This document shows, piece after piece, positions 38,613-48,871 of a DNA stretch of 64,000 bases (positions are counted from its first letter, which is position 1; each line of letters starts with the position of its first letter). The DNA comes from Afipia birgiae 34632 (GTDB taxonomy: Bacteria > Pseudomonadota > Alphaproteobacteria > Rhizobiales > Xanthobacteraceae), in contig NZ_HG326652.1 of NCBI RefSeq assembly GCF_000308295.2, forward strand, positions 1,820,186 through 1,884,185, given 5' to 3'. The translations under genes were made by a program, and so were the position numbers. The notes under the pieces were generated by a model, which had not been told where the DNA came from, ran no database searches, and saw only the letters and a program-made list of their open reading frames with translations.

Positions 38613-39581
38613 ATGAAGGCTTACGTTTACGGCGCGAACGGCGCCGCGATCACCGATGCGCCGAAGCCCTCGCCGAAGGGCACGCAGGTTCTGGTGAGGG
38701 TCCATACCTGCGGCATGAACCGCGCCGATCTGGGCATGATCAAGGGGCATGTTCACGGTGCGGCCGGCGGTGTCGGCACCGTACTCGGCATGGAGTGGGC
38801 CGGCGAAATCGTTGAACTCGGCCCCGATGCAAAGGGGCTCAAGATCGGCGACCGGGTGATGGGCTCCGGCCCCGGCGGCTATGCGGAATATACGATGACC
38901 GACCATGGCCGCCTGCTTCCTGTCCCCGCGCCCATGAGTTTCGAGCAGGCCGCCACGCTGCCGATTGCGTTGTCCACCATGCACAACGCCGTTGTCACCA
39001 ATGGTGCGCTCCAGCCAGGCCAGACAGTGCTGGTGCAAGGCGCGAGTTCGGGCGTCGGGTTGATGGCGCAACAGATCGCCAAGCTCAAGGGTGCGAAGCT
39101 GGTGATCGGATCGTCCACGGACGCTGCGCGGCGCGCGCAACTCACTGCCCACGGTGCGGACATGGCGATCGACTCGAACGATCCGGCGTGGGTCGATCAG
39201 GTCCTGAAAGCCACCGGCGGCGCGGGCGTCGATGTCATCATCGATCAGGTCTCGGGGAAGCTCGCCAACCAGAATCTGGCGGCGACCAAAGTGCTCGGCC
39301 GCATTGTCAATGTCGGACGGCTCGGCGGCACCCACGGCGATTTCGATTTCGATCTGCATGCCGCACGCCGCATCCAGTACATCGGCGTGACTTTCCGCAC
39401 CCGCTCCATCAAGGAAATTCGCGACATCTTCGCGAAGGTCAAACAGGACATTTGGTCCGCAGTGGAATCCGGCAAACTAAAGCTACCGGTCGACCGCGTA
39501 TTCGCGTTCGGCGACATCGCACAGGCTGTGGACTACATGTCGGCGAACAGGCATTTCGGCAAGATTGTCCTTAAGCTTTGA
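38613..39581 (+). CDS. Zinc-independent alcohol dehydrogenase / quinone oxidoreductase family (MDR)
   Basis: Cytosolic NADPH-type medium-chain reductase of 322 residues. The GroES-like N-terminal domain begins 'MKAYVYGANGAAITDAPKP' and contains 'GMEWAGEIVELGPDAKGLKI'; the nucleotide fold has 'VLVQGASSGVGLMAQQIAKL', and 'GRIVNVGRLGG' is the typical late strand. Zinc ligands are absent, pointing to the quinone-oxidoreductase branch. ATG 38613 is chosen (GAGAG upstream) although the frame is open to 38394, since homologues start at 'MKAYV'. The substrate is unknown. Confidence 0.9.
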   Translation: MKAYVYGANGAAITDAPKPSPKGTQVLVRVHTCGMNRADLGMIKGHVHGAAGGVGTVLGMEWAGEIVELGPDAKGLKIGDRVMGSGPGGYAEYTMTDHGRLLPVPAPMSFEQAATLPIALSTMHNAVVTNGALQPGQTVLVQGASSGVGLMAQQIAKLKGAKLVIGSSTDAARRAQLTAHGADMAIDSNDPAWVDQVLKATGGAGVDVIIDQVSGKLANQNLAATKVLGRIVNVGRLGGTHGDFDFDLHAARRIQYIGVTFRTRSIKEIRDIFAKVKQDIWSAVESGKLKLPVDRVFAFGDIAQAVDYMSANRHFGKIVLKL

Positions 39582-39679
39582 GGGCTACGCTTCCTGCGAA
39601 TGATACGCATTTTGAATCGCGAACTCCCGCATTGACGTTCACTCCACGGCCGTGACAAGACCCGCGCATTGAGGAGCCG

Positions 39680-41047
39680 ATGAGCGCAGTCAAGCAACGG
39701 GTCGCCGCCATTTCGATCGCCGCCAGCGCCAGCATGGCCGCGGTCAAATTCGCCGTGGGCGTCGCCATCGGCAGTATCGCGCTGATCTCCGAAGCGCTGC
39801 ACTCGTCGGTCGATCTGATCGCCACCATCGTGACATGGGTCGTGGTGCGGGTGTCCGACAAACCTGCCGACGCCGAACATCATTACGGTCACGGCAAGCT
39901 CGAAAGCCTCTCGGCGCTCGGCGTGATCGCCCTTCTCTATATTCTGGCCGGCGGCATCGTGGTCGAGGCCTATAGCCGCCTGCGCGAAGGCGTGGCGCCG
40001 CCAACGCTGACCGCGTTGCCCTTCGTCGTGCTCGTGGTGGACATCGCGGTAAACTTCTGGCGGGCGCGGGCGCTCCATCGCACGGCGATGGAAACCAAAA
40101 GCCAGGCGCTGGAAGCCGACGCGCTCCACTTTGCCTCAGACGTGCTCGGCTCGTTCGCCGTCATCATCGGCCTTGGCCTCGCGGCATTCGGCTATGGCTG
40201 GGGCGATGCCGGTGCGGCGATCGCGGTCGCCGTGCTGATTTCGATTCTGGGGCTGCGGCTCGGCAAATCGACCATCGAGACGCTGCTGGATCGCGCGCCC
40301 GAAGGCGCGTCCGAGAAAGCCGAGGAGGCAATCCGCGCCATTCCCGGCGTCGTCGATGTGGAGCGGCTGCGCGTGCGGATGGTCGGCGCCCGGCACTTCG
40401 TCGATGCGACGGTGCAGGTGCCCCGCACCTACCCCATCGACCGTATCGATGCCATCAAGCGCAAGGCGCAGGACGCGGTGACCACAGCACTTCACGACGC
40501 CGATCTGACGTTCACCGCCGTACCGGTGGCGCGCAACAACGAAAGCGTGCGCGAGCGAATCATGGTGATCGCCCGCAATTCGGGTCTGGCGATTCATCAT
40601 GTGACCGTGCACGACCTCGGAGAGAAACTGACGGTCAGCATCGACCTCGAGGTCGATGGCGACATGCCGCTGAATGAGGCCCACGACATCGCTCACGGGC
40701 TCGAACATGCCATCCGCGACGAATTCGGTGCCGACGTCGAAGTCGACACCCACATCGAACCGCTCGAACCTGAACTGCCGCACGGCACCGACGCCGCCAC
40801 CAGCCGCGTCGAGATCATCCAGCAGGCCCTGATGCGCTTCGCGGCCGAGAGCGGCGCGATCCATGACGTCCACAATGTGCGGGTACGCAACACTGACGCC
40901 GGCGAGATCGTCAATTTTCACTGCCGCGCAGTGCCGTCGATGAGCGTTATCGCGGTTCACCAGAAGGTCGACGAGATCGAACGCGCGCTACGCCGCGCAT
41001 TTCCATCCGTGAAGCGCGTCATCAGCCACGCCGAGCCCGCGCGCTAG
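39680..41047 (+). CDS. Cation diffusion facilitator with three repeated C-terminal domains
   Basis: Inner-membrane divalent-metal/proton antiporter of 455 residues. Six hydrophobic segments lie in residues ~1-200, with metal-site motifs 'EALHSSVDLIAT' (HxxxD, segment 2) and 'ADALHFASDVLGS' (HxxxD, segment 5), and 'HHYGHGKLES' between. Instead of the usual single ~80-residue C-terminal domain, three related ferredoxin-like units follow (~210-285, ~290-365, ~375-450), each with an 'I..(A/S)G(V/A)...' start and a closing strand. ATG 39680 has GAGGAG five bases upstream. The metal specificity (Zn, Fe, Mn or Co) cannot be set from the motif alone. It stands alone in the plus direction. Confidence 0.92.
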   Translation: MSAVKQRVAAISIAASASMAAVKFAVGVAIGSIALISEALHSSVDLIATIVTWVVVRVSDKPADAEHHYGHGKLESLSALGVIALLYILAGGIVVEAYSRLREGVAPPTLTALPFVVLVVDIAVNFWRARALHRTAMETKSQALEADALHFASDVLGSFAVIIGLGLAAFGYGWGDAGAAIAVAVLISILGLRLGKSTIETLLDRAPEGASEKAEEAIRAIPGVVDVERLRVRMVGARHFVDATVQVPRTYPIDRIDAIKRKAQDAVTTALHDADLTFTAVPVARNNESVRERIMVIARNSGLAIHHVTVHDLGEKLTVSIDLEVDGDMPLNEAHDIAHGLEHAIRDEFGADVEVDTHIEPLEPELPHGTDAATSRVEIIQQALMRFAAESGAIHDVHNVRVRNTDAGEIVNFHCRAVPSMSVIAVHQKVDEIERALRRAFPSVKRVISHAEPAR

Positions 41048-41093
41048 CGAATCGCGCTCACTCCCACACCTCATCCGTGAAGAAATCTCGCCC

Positions 41094-41182
41094 CGTCATT
41101 GCGAGGAGCGAAGCAACGAAGCAATCCAGTCCTTGTTTGCGGATCGGAGATGCTGGATTGCTTCGCTGCGCTCGCAATGACG
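41094..41182. repeat. Palindromic repeat, copy 1 of a three-copy family
   Basis: Imperfect inverted repeat with outer arms CGTCATTGCGAGGAGC and GCTCGCAATGACG and inner arms GAAGCAATCCAG and CTGGATTGCTTCG. It occupies much of the 339-bp spacer between the CDF gene and the PAS kinase gene. Copies 2 and 3 are at 54837-54914 and 60793-60873. No other gene-like content was seen in this spacer. Confidence 0.85.
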
Positions 41183-41386
41183 CTCTCACGCGCGCCGTTC
41201 TCGTTTCGGACTCAACCCAACACGCAAAAACGAGTCTGAATTTCCTTGGGACAACATTTATTTCGCATTAACGATTCGTTGACTCTCGACAGCGTGGGAA
41301 AAGTGGATTCAAATCACACTTGATTCGGAGGGTTGGGGAAAACCTCCCGAACGGGGTGCAGACAAGAAAATTCGAGGGGCGAAGGA

Positions 41387-43843
41387 ATGGCGCGTTCGCA
41401 CGCAGCGACAACGTGTGTCCAATCCGATTCTATCAAGGGATTGGCACAGTCGATCGCGAAGCCGGCATATCACCGGCTGCTGATTGCGGAGCCTGCGTTG
41501 CGACGCGCTGTTCCCACCCTGATCATCGCGTTCCTCATCACGATCTGCATCGGTGCATTCGTCCAGGTCGTCGACCAGACCCGGCAGAAGCGCGCGTCCA
41601 TCAAGCGTGACCTCTCAGCGCTGGCTGATCTGCTGGCAGAACGTCTCGACCGCGCGGGCCCTGTTCGTCAGGATCGCGCGGCGTCGGCCGAGCGGCTTCA
41701 GAGCCTGTTGCCCGGCTTGGTCCCCTCGTGGGGCACCGCCGCCGGCCGCCATATCATCGTGACCAGCCCCGAACAGCGCATCATCGCGCGCGTCCCCATC
41801 GATACTCCTGCCGAAAATACGGGACGCATCCTTGACGTGCTCAGCGCCACCTCGAAGCTCAGCGCTCTCGGCCAGACCAATGTGATCGAGGTCGAACTTC
41901 CAGGCGGCCCCCGCGCCCTTGCCACCCAGCGTATTGTGAAATCGCTGCCCGGCCAGGTCATCATCGTTCAGGAGCAGGTCGAATCGCCCTGGCGCTCCGA
42001 CGCGGCGTTGCAAATCACGCTCTCGGCGACCACCGGCTTCGTGGTGCTGATCCTTGGATTCGCGTTTCACTGGCAATCGACCCGTGCTCGCGAGGGCGAC
42101 CTCATCAACGACGCGGTTCGCTCGCGGATCGACACGGCGCTCAACCGCGGCCGTTGCGGCCTGTGGGACTGGGATCTGTCACGTGGCCGGATTTTCTGGT
42201 CGCAGTCGATGTTCGAACTGCTCGGACTGGAAAGCCGCAGCGACCTGCTGACCTTTGGCGAGGTCAACGCGCTGGTGAAATCCGACGACATCGACCTGTT
42301 CCACATCGCCGATCAGCTCGTCTCCGGCAACCTCGATCATATCGACCAGACATTCCGGATGCGCCACGCCAACGGGCACTGGATCTGGCTGCGGGTCCGC
42401 TGCGAACTGAGCCAGGGCCAGAACGGCGGCGGCAGCCACCTGATCGGCATCGCGGTGGACATCACCGAACAGAAGAGTCTTGCAGAGCGAACCGTCGAGG
42501 CCGACCTGCGGCTGCGCGACGCCATCGAGACCATCCCGGAAGCCTTCGTACTCTGGGACGCCGACAACCGCCTGGTCCTCTGCAACTCGCACTTCAAGCG
42601 CCTGCACAAGCTCCCCGACTCCGCCGTCAAGCAAGGCACCTCCTACGAAACCGTCATCGAAGTCGGCAGCATGCCGGAAATCCGTACCCGGCTGCCCAAC
42701 TCGGTCGCCCCGGGCGCCCGCACCTTCGAAGCCCAGCTGGAAGACGGAAGCTGGCTCAACATCAGCGAGCGCCGCACCAAGGACGGCGGCTACGTGTCGG
42801 TCGGTACCGACATTACCCAGATCAAGCTGCATGAGCAGAAGCTGATCGAGAACGACATGCGCCTCACCGCCAACGTGATCGACCTCAAGCGCTCACAGGC
42901 CGAACTGGAGCGACAGGCGCAACTGCTGGCCGAACTCGCGCAGAAATATGCCGATGAGAAGAACCGCGCCGAGGAAGCCAACCAGACCAAGTCGAAATTC
43001 CTCGCCAACATGAGCCACGAGTTGCGCACCCCGCTAAACGCCATCATCGGCTTCTCGGAAGTGATGGGCAGTGGCATGTTCGGCGCGCTGGGCTCCGAGA
43101 AATATCAGGAGTACTGCCACGACATCATGACCAGCGGAAACTACCTGCTGGACGTCATCAACGACATCCTCGACATGTCGAAGATCGAAGCCGGACGCAT
43201 GAAGCTCGATTACGAGCCGCTCGATCTCGCCCAAACCCTCACCGAATCCCTGCGCGTCGTTTCCGGCCGCGCCGAGAACAAAAACCTGACGTTGAACGCG
43301 GACATCCGCGGCGCGATCCCGATCGTCGCCGACCGCCGCGCCATGAAGCAGATCGCGGTCAACCTGCTGTCGAATGCTGTGAAGTTCACGCCCGACGGCG
43401 GTAAGGTCACGGTGCGCAGCCGAATGCGGAACGGATCGATCATACTCACCATCGCGGACAGTGGCATCGGCATTGCGCCGCAGTCACTGGCGAAACTCGG
43501 ACGCCCGTTCGAGCAGGTCGAAAGCCAGCTCACCAAGAGCTACCATGGTTCAGGCCTCGGGCTCGCCATCGCCAAGTCCCTCGCCAGCCTTCACGGTGGA
43601 TCGATGAAGCTGCGCTCAAGGCTTGGCGTCGGAACCATCGTCTGCGTGATGCTGCCGTGCGGACACCGCGAACAGCCCGCCCCCAGCATTATTGCCGAGA
43701 CATCCCTTCAAGCAGCCTCAGGAAAACCTCGCGCACGTCGCTCTGTGTCTCCCGCACGCGCGCCTCAAGGGACGAAAAATCCGGCGCGTCGCCAGCCCGC
43801 GTCAGCACTCGCAGAAGATCCTCCCCAGCTGTTTCCGGCTTGA
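41387..43843 (+). CDS. PAS-domain sensor histidine kinase (PleC-like)
   Basis: Membrane kinase of 818 residues. One hydrophobic segment at ~43-63, a ~145-residue periplasmic sensor, a second segment at ~209-230, two PAS/PAC units (~250-365, 'GRCGLWDWDLSRGRIFWSQS'; ~375-480, 'AIETIPEAFVLWDADNRLVL'), a coiled coil, phosphoacceptor 'MSHELRTPLNAIIGFSEVMG' (~residue 545) and ATPase ('NLLSNAVKFTPDGG', 'ADSGIGIAPQ', 'GSGLGLAIAKSLA'). It resembles Caulobacter PleC-type kinases. ATG 41387 follows GAGGGGCGAAGGA. The last ~50 residues are basic and proline-rich and overlap the 3' end of glnE on the other strand by 155 bp, so the native stop may have been lost. No partner regulator is adjacent. Confidence 0.9.
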   Translation: MARSHAATTCVQSDSIKGLAQSIAKPAYHRLLIAEPALRRAVPTLIIAFLITICIGAFVQVVDQTRQKRASIKRDLSALADLLAERLDRAGPVRQDRAASAERLQSLLPGLVPSWGTAAGRHIIVTSPEQRIIARVPIDTPAENTGRILDVLSATSKLSALGQTNVIEVELPGGPRALATQRIVKSLPGQVIIVQEQVESPWRSDAALQITLSATTGFVVLILGFAFHWQSTRAREGDLINDAVRSRIDTALNRGRCGLWDWDLSRGRIFWSQSMFELLGLESRSDLLTFGEVNALVKSDDIDLFHIADQLVSGNLDHIDQTFRMRHANGHWIWLRVRCELSQGQNGGGSHLIGIAVDITEQKSLAERTVEADLRLRDAIETIPEAFVLWDADNRLVLCNSHFKRLHKLPDSAVKQGTSYETVIEVGSMPEIRTRLPNSVAPGARTFEAQLEDGSWLNISERRTKDGGYVSVGTDITQIKLHEQKLIENDMRLTANVIDLKRSQAELERQAQLLAELAQKYADEKNRAEEANQTKSKFLANMSHELRTPLNAIIGFSEVMGSGMFGALGSEKYQEYCHDIMTSGNYLLDVINDILDMSKIEAGRMKLDYEPLDLAQTLTESLRVVSGRAENKNLTLNADIRGAIPIVADRRAMKQIAVNLLSNAVKFTPDGGKVTVRSRMRNGSIILTIADSGIGIAPQSLAKLGRPFEQVESQLTKSYHGSGLGLAIAKSLASLHGGSMKLRSRLGVGTIVCVMLPCGHREQPAPSIIAETSLQAASGKPRARRSVSPARAPQGTKNPARRQPASALAEDPPQLFPA

Positions 43844-46662
43844 ACTTCGCGATCACGCACAGACGAATGATCTGGGTCAGATCATGATAGAGCCGTGACG
43901 CCGCACGCAAAATATCGGCATCGGACTGCGACAGCACCCCAAGCCGCGCGGCATTATCCAGCACCTGCACCGTGCTGACATCGAGAATGCCCGGTTTGTC
44001 CGCCGCGTGGATCAGTTGCAAGTACTGCGCGATGAATTCGATATCGACCATGCCACCGGCGGCATTCTTCAGATCCCAGATGTCGCTCTCGCCCTTTTCC
44101 TCAGCGATGGCGCGGCGCATTTCCAGAACGTCGTTGGCAATAATGCCGGTCTCTCGCTTGCGCGTCAGAACATCGCGGATAACGGCCTCGATCTTGGCCT
44201 GAAAAGCGGGCGATGCTGAAATGACACGGGCGCGCGTCAGCGCCATGTGCTCCCAGGTCCAGGCTTCGTGCTCCTGATACTCGGAAAAAGAGTCGATCCG
44301 CGACGCCAGCGGCCCGGCCCGCCCCGATGGCCGCAGCCGCATGTCGACTTCGTACAGCACGCCGTAATTGGTTCGCGTCGTGAAGGCGCTGATGAGACGT
44401 TGCGTGAGCCGCGCGAAATACTGCGAGCCCTGCAGAGGTCGCGCCCCGTCCGAGTCCGGAGCTTCGTGGTCGAAGTCATAGATCAGGATCAGGTCGAGAT
44501 CGGACGACGCTGTCATCTCACGGCTGCCAAGCTTGCCCATCGCCACGATGGCGGTTTCCTGATCCTTGATCCGTCCGTGCTGTTCCGCGAACTGGTCCAT
44601 CACCAGACCATTCACGGTGTGCGCGATGCCCTCCGCCACATCGGCGAACGCCACGCTTGCATGCTGTGCCGACACCGTGCCGGAAAGGATGCGCGTGCCG
44701 ATCAGGAACAGGCTCTCCTGCCCGAACAGCCGCAGCCGATCCAGAAACTCCTCGTACGAATTCGCATCGGACAGGGTCGCCGCAAGGCGCGCAGACAGTT
44801 CGCTCTGATCCGGCATCGCACCGAAGAAGCGGGGATCGATCAAGCCGTCCATGATCTGCGGCTTTCGCGCCAGCATGTCGCTCAGGCGCGGCGCCGCGCC
44901 GAGCACGAGCGCGACCAGCGCCACCAGATCCTTGTTCTGGCTCAGCAGCGAGATCAGCCGCCCGCCCCGCTGCAGCGCCTGAAGGAAGCGGTCGAACGCC
45001 ATCACGGCATCGTCCGGCTCCTCGGCGCGCGACAGACCCCGCATCAGGTCGGGTACGAACTCATTGAACGCCTGCCGCGTCGCGTCCACCCGGAACACGC
45101 GATACTCGCCGCTCAGCCAGCGCTGGACGGTCTCCGCCACCATCTTCGGCTTCTTGAAGCCCAGCGTGAGCAGATATTCGAGCAACCGCTTGTCGTCAGG
45201 CCCCGCGCTGTAGTCCACGTCCGGCAATTTCTCGGTGCCGGCGGGATCGCCTTCGAACAAGCGGCTGTAGTGGTTCTGCACACGGTTAAGATGCGCAAGC
45301 AGATCCCCGGCGAACGCAGCGCGGTCGTCATATCCGAAGAAGCGCGCGAAGCGTTCAACCGCCTCGGCCTCCGTCGGCAGGCTGTGCGTCTGTTCGTCGG
45401 CGACCATTTGCAGGCGATGCTCGACCCGGCGCAGGAATTCGTAAGCCGCCGTCAGTTCCTCGCGGGCTTCGAACGTGATCCAGTTGCTGTTGGCCAGAAT
45501 ATTGAGCGCCTCGAGCGTCGGGCGCACACGCAATTCGGGATGCCGCCCGCCCGCGATCAACTGCTGGGTCTGGGCGAAGAATTCGATCTCGCGAATACCG
45601 CCGCGTCCAACCTTGACGTTATGGCCTTCGACGGAAATCTCGTTCTGGCCGCGGAACGTCTGCATCTGCCGCTTCATGTCGTGGACATCGGCCAGTGCGG
45701 CGAAATCCAGATGCTTACGCCAGACGAACGGCGCGATCTCCGCCAACAGCGCATCGCCGGCTTTCAGGTCGCCCGCGCAGGGCAGCGCCTTGATCATCGC
45801 CGCGCGTTCCCAGGTGCGGCCCTCGCGCTCGTAATAGTGCAGCGCCGCCGCGATGGAGATCGCCGCCGGCGTTGACGCGGGATCGGGCCGCAACCGGAGA
45901 TCGACACGGAACACGTATCCGTCGGCGGTGCGCGACTGGAGAAGACGCGACAGGCCCTGCGCGACCTTGACGAAGAACGGCGACGGCTCGACCTTCGTCG
46001 GCCAGCGTAGGCGCCTCCAGCTCGTAGAACACGATCAGATCGATGTCGCTGGAGTAATTCAGCTCGCCCGCGCCCATCTTGCCCATCGCCAGCACGACAA
46101 GGCCGCTGCCGACCTCCGGATGCTCTGCATCGGGTGGAAGCAGCCGTCCGCGTGCGGCCTCCTGCTTGAGCAGGAAGCGAATGGCGCACTGAACGGAGGT
46201 CACGGCGATGTCGGTCAGCGCCCGGGTCACCCGCATCACCGGCCAGACACCGCCGATATCGCACAGCGCGATCAACAGTGCGGCTTCGGATTTCATCCGG
46301 CGCAGCGCGGTCATGACCTCGGCTTCGCCCGGCGCGGCAGCAACATCGACCTCCGTCTTGGCGATCAGTGCAGCGAGGTGATCGTCGGGATCGGATTGCA
46401 GCAGGCGCACGACGCGCCCCGCGTCCGCCCGCATCAGGTCGAACAGATAGGGCGACGCTTCCGCGATGCCTTCGAGGATTGTCTTTGCCTGCGGGAGAGA
46501 GCCGGATATGGCCTTGAGCGCGCTCGCGGCCTCGGGCGAGACATCGCCCAGCCACTCTGCGAGCCGCCGTCCGGCTTGTTCAGGCGCGAACAGTTTCGGT
46601 CCGGCCACGAAACGGGCCGCCAGGGTGGGTCGGTCCGCACCGCCCATCTCGGGTGAACTCAT
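43689..46662 (-). pseudogene. glnE: glnE: glutamine synthetase adenylyltransferase/adenylyl-removase, single frameshift
   Basis: About 991 codons in total, the normal GlnE length, but split over two frames. From ATG 46662 the frame encodes the start of the adenylyl-removase half up to 'MGKMGAGELNYSSDIDLIVF' and 'YELEAPTLAD'; near 45993-46000 the homologous reading moves one base, to '..KVEPSPFFVKVAQGLSRLLQ' and 'TADGYVFRVDLRLRPDP', and continues intact to the stop at 43689, including the adenylyltransferase motif 'GSREMTASSDLDLILIYDFD'. Skipping one base restores a continuous protein. Both parts are otherwise clean, so a sequencing error, a very recent mutation or recoding are all possible. 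GlnE controls glutamine synthetase activity with PII. It overlaps the upstream kinase gene by four bases (ATGA). Confidence 0.9.
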
Positions 46663-48098
46663 ACGGTCTTCTGTTCCACGCCCCGGCTCGGGATCACAAG
46701 CGTCACGCGCAGCCCCGGCTGGCCGTCCGCGAGTCGCAGGTCGCCACCATGCAACGTCGCGACTGCCGATGCCAGACTCAAACCGAGCCCGGATCCGGGC
46801 TGGGTACGGCTGGCCTCCAGCCGGACAAACCGTTCGACCGCGCGCTGCCGGTCGGCCTCTGGAATACCAGGCCCGTGGTCTGTGACACTGAGAAGAACAT
46901 TGTCCCCTTCCCGGTGCGCCTCGATCAGAATATCGGGGTTTCTTGCGGCGGCACCGGAGCCAACGGGGTCCTTCCCTGCGGGCGCGCCAGCTGGCTGGCC
47001 ATATTTGATGGCGTTCTCGACCAGATTGGCCAGCGCCTGGCTGATCAACTCGCGGTTCCCATGGATTGTCGCGGCGTCGGCCGCGACGTCGAGGGTCAGG
47101 CCCTTGTCCTCGGCCAGCGGCTCATAAAGTTCATGGATGCCATGAGCCACTTCCGCGGCATCGAAGACGATCATGTTGTCGCGGGCCTGACCGGATTCGG
47201 CGCGCGCGATCATGAGCAGCGCATTGAAGGTCCGGATCAGGCCGTCCGACTCGTCGATGGTCCGCTCCAGCGCCGCGCGGTACTCGCCCTCGTTGCCGGC
47301 CTTCGCCAGCGCCTCCTCGGCGCGGTTGCGAAGCCGCGTGAGCGGCGTCTTGAGATCGTGGGCGATGTTGTCGGAGACCTCCTTGAGGCCAACCATCAGC
47401 GCCTCGATGCGCTCCAGCATGGCGTTGAGATTTTCCGCGAGCCGGTCGATCTCGTCGCCGCTCCGCCCCACCGGCAATCGCTCGGACAGGTCACCCGCCA
47501 TGATCCGCTGCGTGGTGCCGGTCATGGCGTCGATCCGGCGCAGCACGCGACGCGCGACGAACACCCCGCCACCCAGACCCAGCACGACCACGATCAGCAC
47601 CGACCATTGCGCCGCCTTGGCGACAATCCCGAACAGCCGCCGCCGCTCCTCGAGGTCACGGCCGACCAGAATCCGGAAACCGCCGGAGAGTTGCGACACC
47701 TTCACCAGCGCGTAATGGTTCTTGGTGTCGGTTTCTTCGAGCCGCTTGTAGAAGGTCTCGGCCCAGCCGGGATGATCCATCACGCCGGGCTCAAGCGACG
47801 ACACGTTGCCGGCGACGCCCTGCCCCTGCGGCGTGGTGACGAGATAGAGATTGGCCCCCGGACGCAGCGCGCGGCCCTCGACCGCGGCGACAAGTCCGCG
47901 CAGGCCGCCCTTTGTATATTGCTCGGAAAGTTCACTCAGCTCGGAATTGACGGTGTCGGTGATCTGCTCGGTGATCATGCGCCGTGTATTCCAGGCGAAA
48001 TAGCCCAGCAGCGACGCCGCGAACAGCGCAAACAGCAGCAGATAGACCAGCGTCAGCCGAAACGCCGTCGTTCGTATCAGCTTACCGAATGCCGTCAC
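46659..48098 (-). CDS. HAMP-domain sensor histidine kinase
   Basis: Inner-membrane kinase of 479 residues, partner of the response regulator upstream, with which it overlaps by 17 bp. It has hydrophobic segments at ~12-34 and ~165-187 flanking a ~130-residue periplasmic sensor, a HAMP domain (~188-240), phosphoacceptor 'NIAHDLKTPLTRLRNRAEEA' (~265-284) and an ATPase domain ('NLVENAIKYGQPAG', 'DHGPGIPEADR', 'GSGLGLSLASAVA'). A Gly/Ala/Pro insertion of ~15 residues follows the N box. The order degP, regulator, kinase, glnE is, as I recall, common in rhizobia. ATG 48098 is used. Confidence 0.92.
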   Translation of the reverse strand: MTAFGKLIRTTAFRLTLVYLLLFALFAASLLGYFAWNTRRMITEQITDTVNSELSELSEQYTKGGLRGLVAAVEGRALRPGANLYLVTTPQGQGVAGNVSSLEPGVMDHPGWAETFYKRLEETDTKNHYALVKVSQLSGGFRILVGRDLEERRRLFGIVAKAAQWSVLIVVVLGLGGGVFVARRVLRRIDAMTGTTQRIMAGDLSERLPVGRSGDEIDRLAENLNAMLERIEALMVGLKEVSDNIAHDLKTPLTRLRNRAEEALAKAGNEGEYRAALERTIDESDGLIRTFNALLMIARAESGQARDNMIVFDAAEVAHGIHELYEPLAEDKGLTLDVAADAATIHGNRELISQALANLVENAIKYGQPAGAPAGKDPVGSGAAARNPDILIEAHREGDNVLLSVTDHGPGIPEADRQRAVERFVRLEASRTQPGSGLGLSLASAVATLHGGDLRLADGQPGLRVTLVIPSRGVEQKTV

Positions 48099-48762
48099 GG
48101 ATCATGTATCCGGCACCACGAATGGTGTGCAGCAGCGGCTTGTCCTGGCCCTTGTCGATCTTGGAGCGCAGCCGCGAGATATGCACGTCAATCACGTTGG
48201 TCTGCGGATCGAAATGATAGTCCCACACGTTTTCGAGCAGCATGGTACGGGTGACCACCTGCCCCGCATGTTTCATCAAGTATTCCAGCAACCGGAATTC
48301 ACGCGGCTGCAGCGTAATCTCGGCGGCGCCGCGCTTGACCTGATGCGAGAGCCGATCGAGTTCAAGATCACCGACGCGATAGGTCGTCTCCTCGGACGGA
48401 CCGCCGTGACGGCGAGACAGCACCTCGACGCGCGCCAGCAACTCGGCAAATGAATAAGGCTTCGGCAGGTAATCGTCGCCGCCCGCACGCAAACCCTTGA
48501 TGCGGTCGTCAACCTGGCCCAGCGCAGACAGGATCAATGCAGGTGTATGGTTGCCCTTGCCGCGCAGGGTGCCGATGATCGACAGCCCGTCGCGCTTGGG
48601 CAGCATACGGTCGATCACAAGCACGTCGTACTCGCCGGACTCGGCGAGCGCGAGACCTTCCTCGCCGTCGCTTGCATGGTCGGCAACATGACCGACCTCG
48701 CGAAACGCCTTCACGAGATAGTCAGCCGACTCGCGGTCGTCTTCAACGATGAGCAGTCGCAT
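48082..48762 (-). CDS. OmpR-family response regulator
   Basis: A 226-residue regulator: receiver domain (~1-120) with 'LLIVEDD', phospho-acceptor 'VLVIDRMLPKRDG' and Lys in 'DDYLPKPYSF'; C-terminal winged helix (~130-222) with 'LQPREFRLLEYLMKHAGQVV' and 'VDVHISRLRSKID'. ATG 48762 gives the usual 'MRLLIVEDD' start; in-frame ATGs at 48807 and 48831 would add 15-23 residues and cannot be excluded. It is co-transcribed with the kinase downstream. A terminator at 48872-48908 separates it from degP, so the pair likely has its own promoter or depends on read-through. Confidence 0.92.
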   Translation of the reverse strand: MRLLIVEDDRESADYLVKAFREVGHVADHASDGEEGLALAESGEYDVLVIDRMLPKRDGLSIIGTLRGKGNHTPALILSALGQVDDRIKGLRAGGDDYLPKPYSFAELLARVEVLSRRHGGPSEETTYRVGDLELDRLSHQVKRGAAEITLQPREFRLLEYLMKHAGQVVTRTMLLENVWDYHFDPQTNVIDVHISRLRSKIDKGQDKPLLHTIRGAGYMIRDGIR

Positions 48763-48871
48763 CTGTGATTCGGTCTGGATCTGAGCAGCGGAGCTTTGTG
48801 TCACCATGGCGCGATGATCGTCCTCATGCAAGGCAGCGAATGACGTGCCTGCGGCCGCCAGCCCCTTGCAT

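Noticed and set aside
44247-45875. 542-codon plus-strand ORF antisense to glnE
   Set aside because: It mirrors the well-conserved glnE coding strand; long antisense ORFs are expected at this GC content and the product is Arg/Gln/His-rich with no family.
46653-48254. 533-codon plus-strand ORF antisense to the kinase and regulator genes
   Set aside because: Shadow of two clear two-component genes; composition is unnatural and there is no ribosome site.
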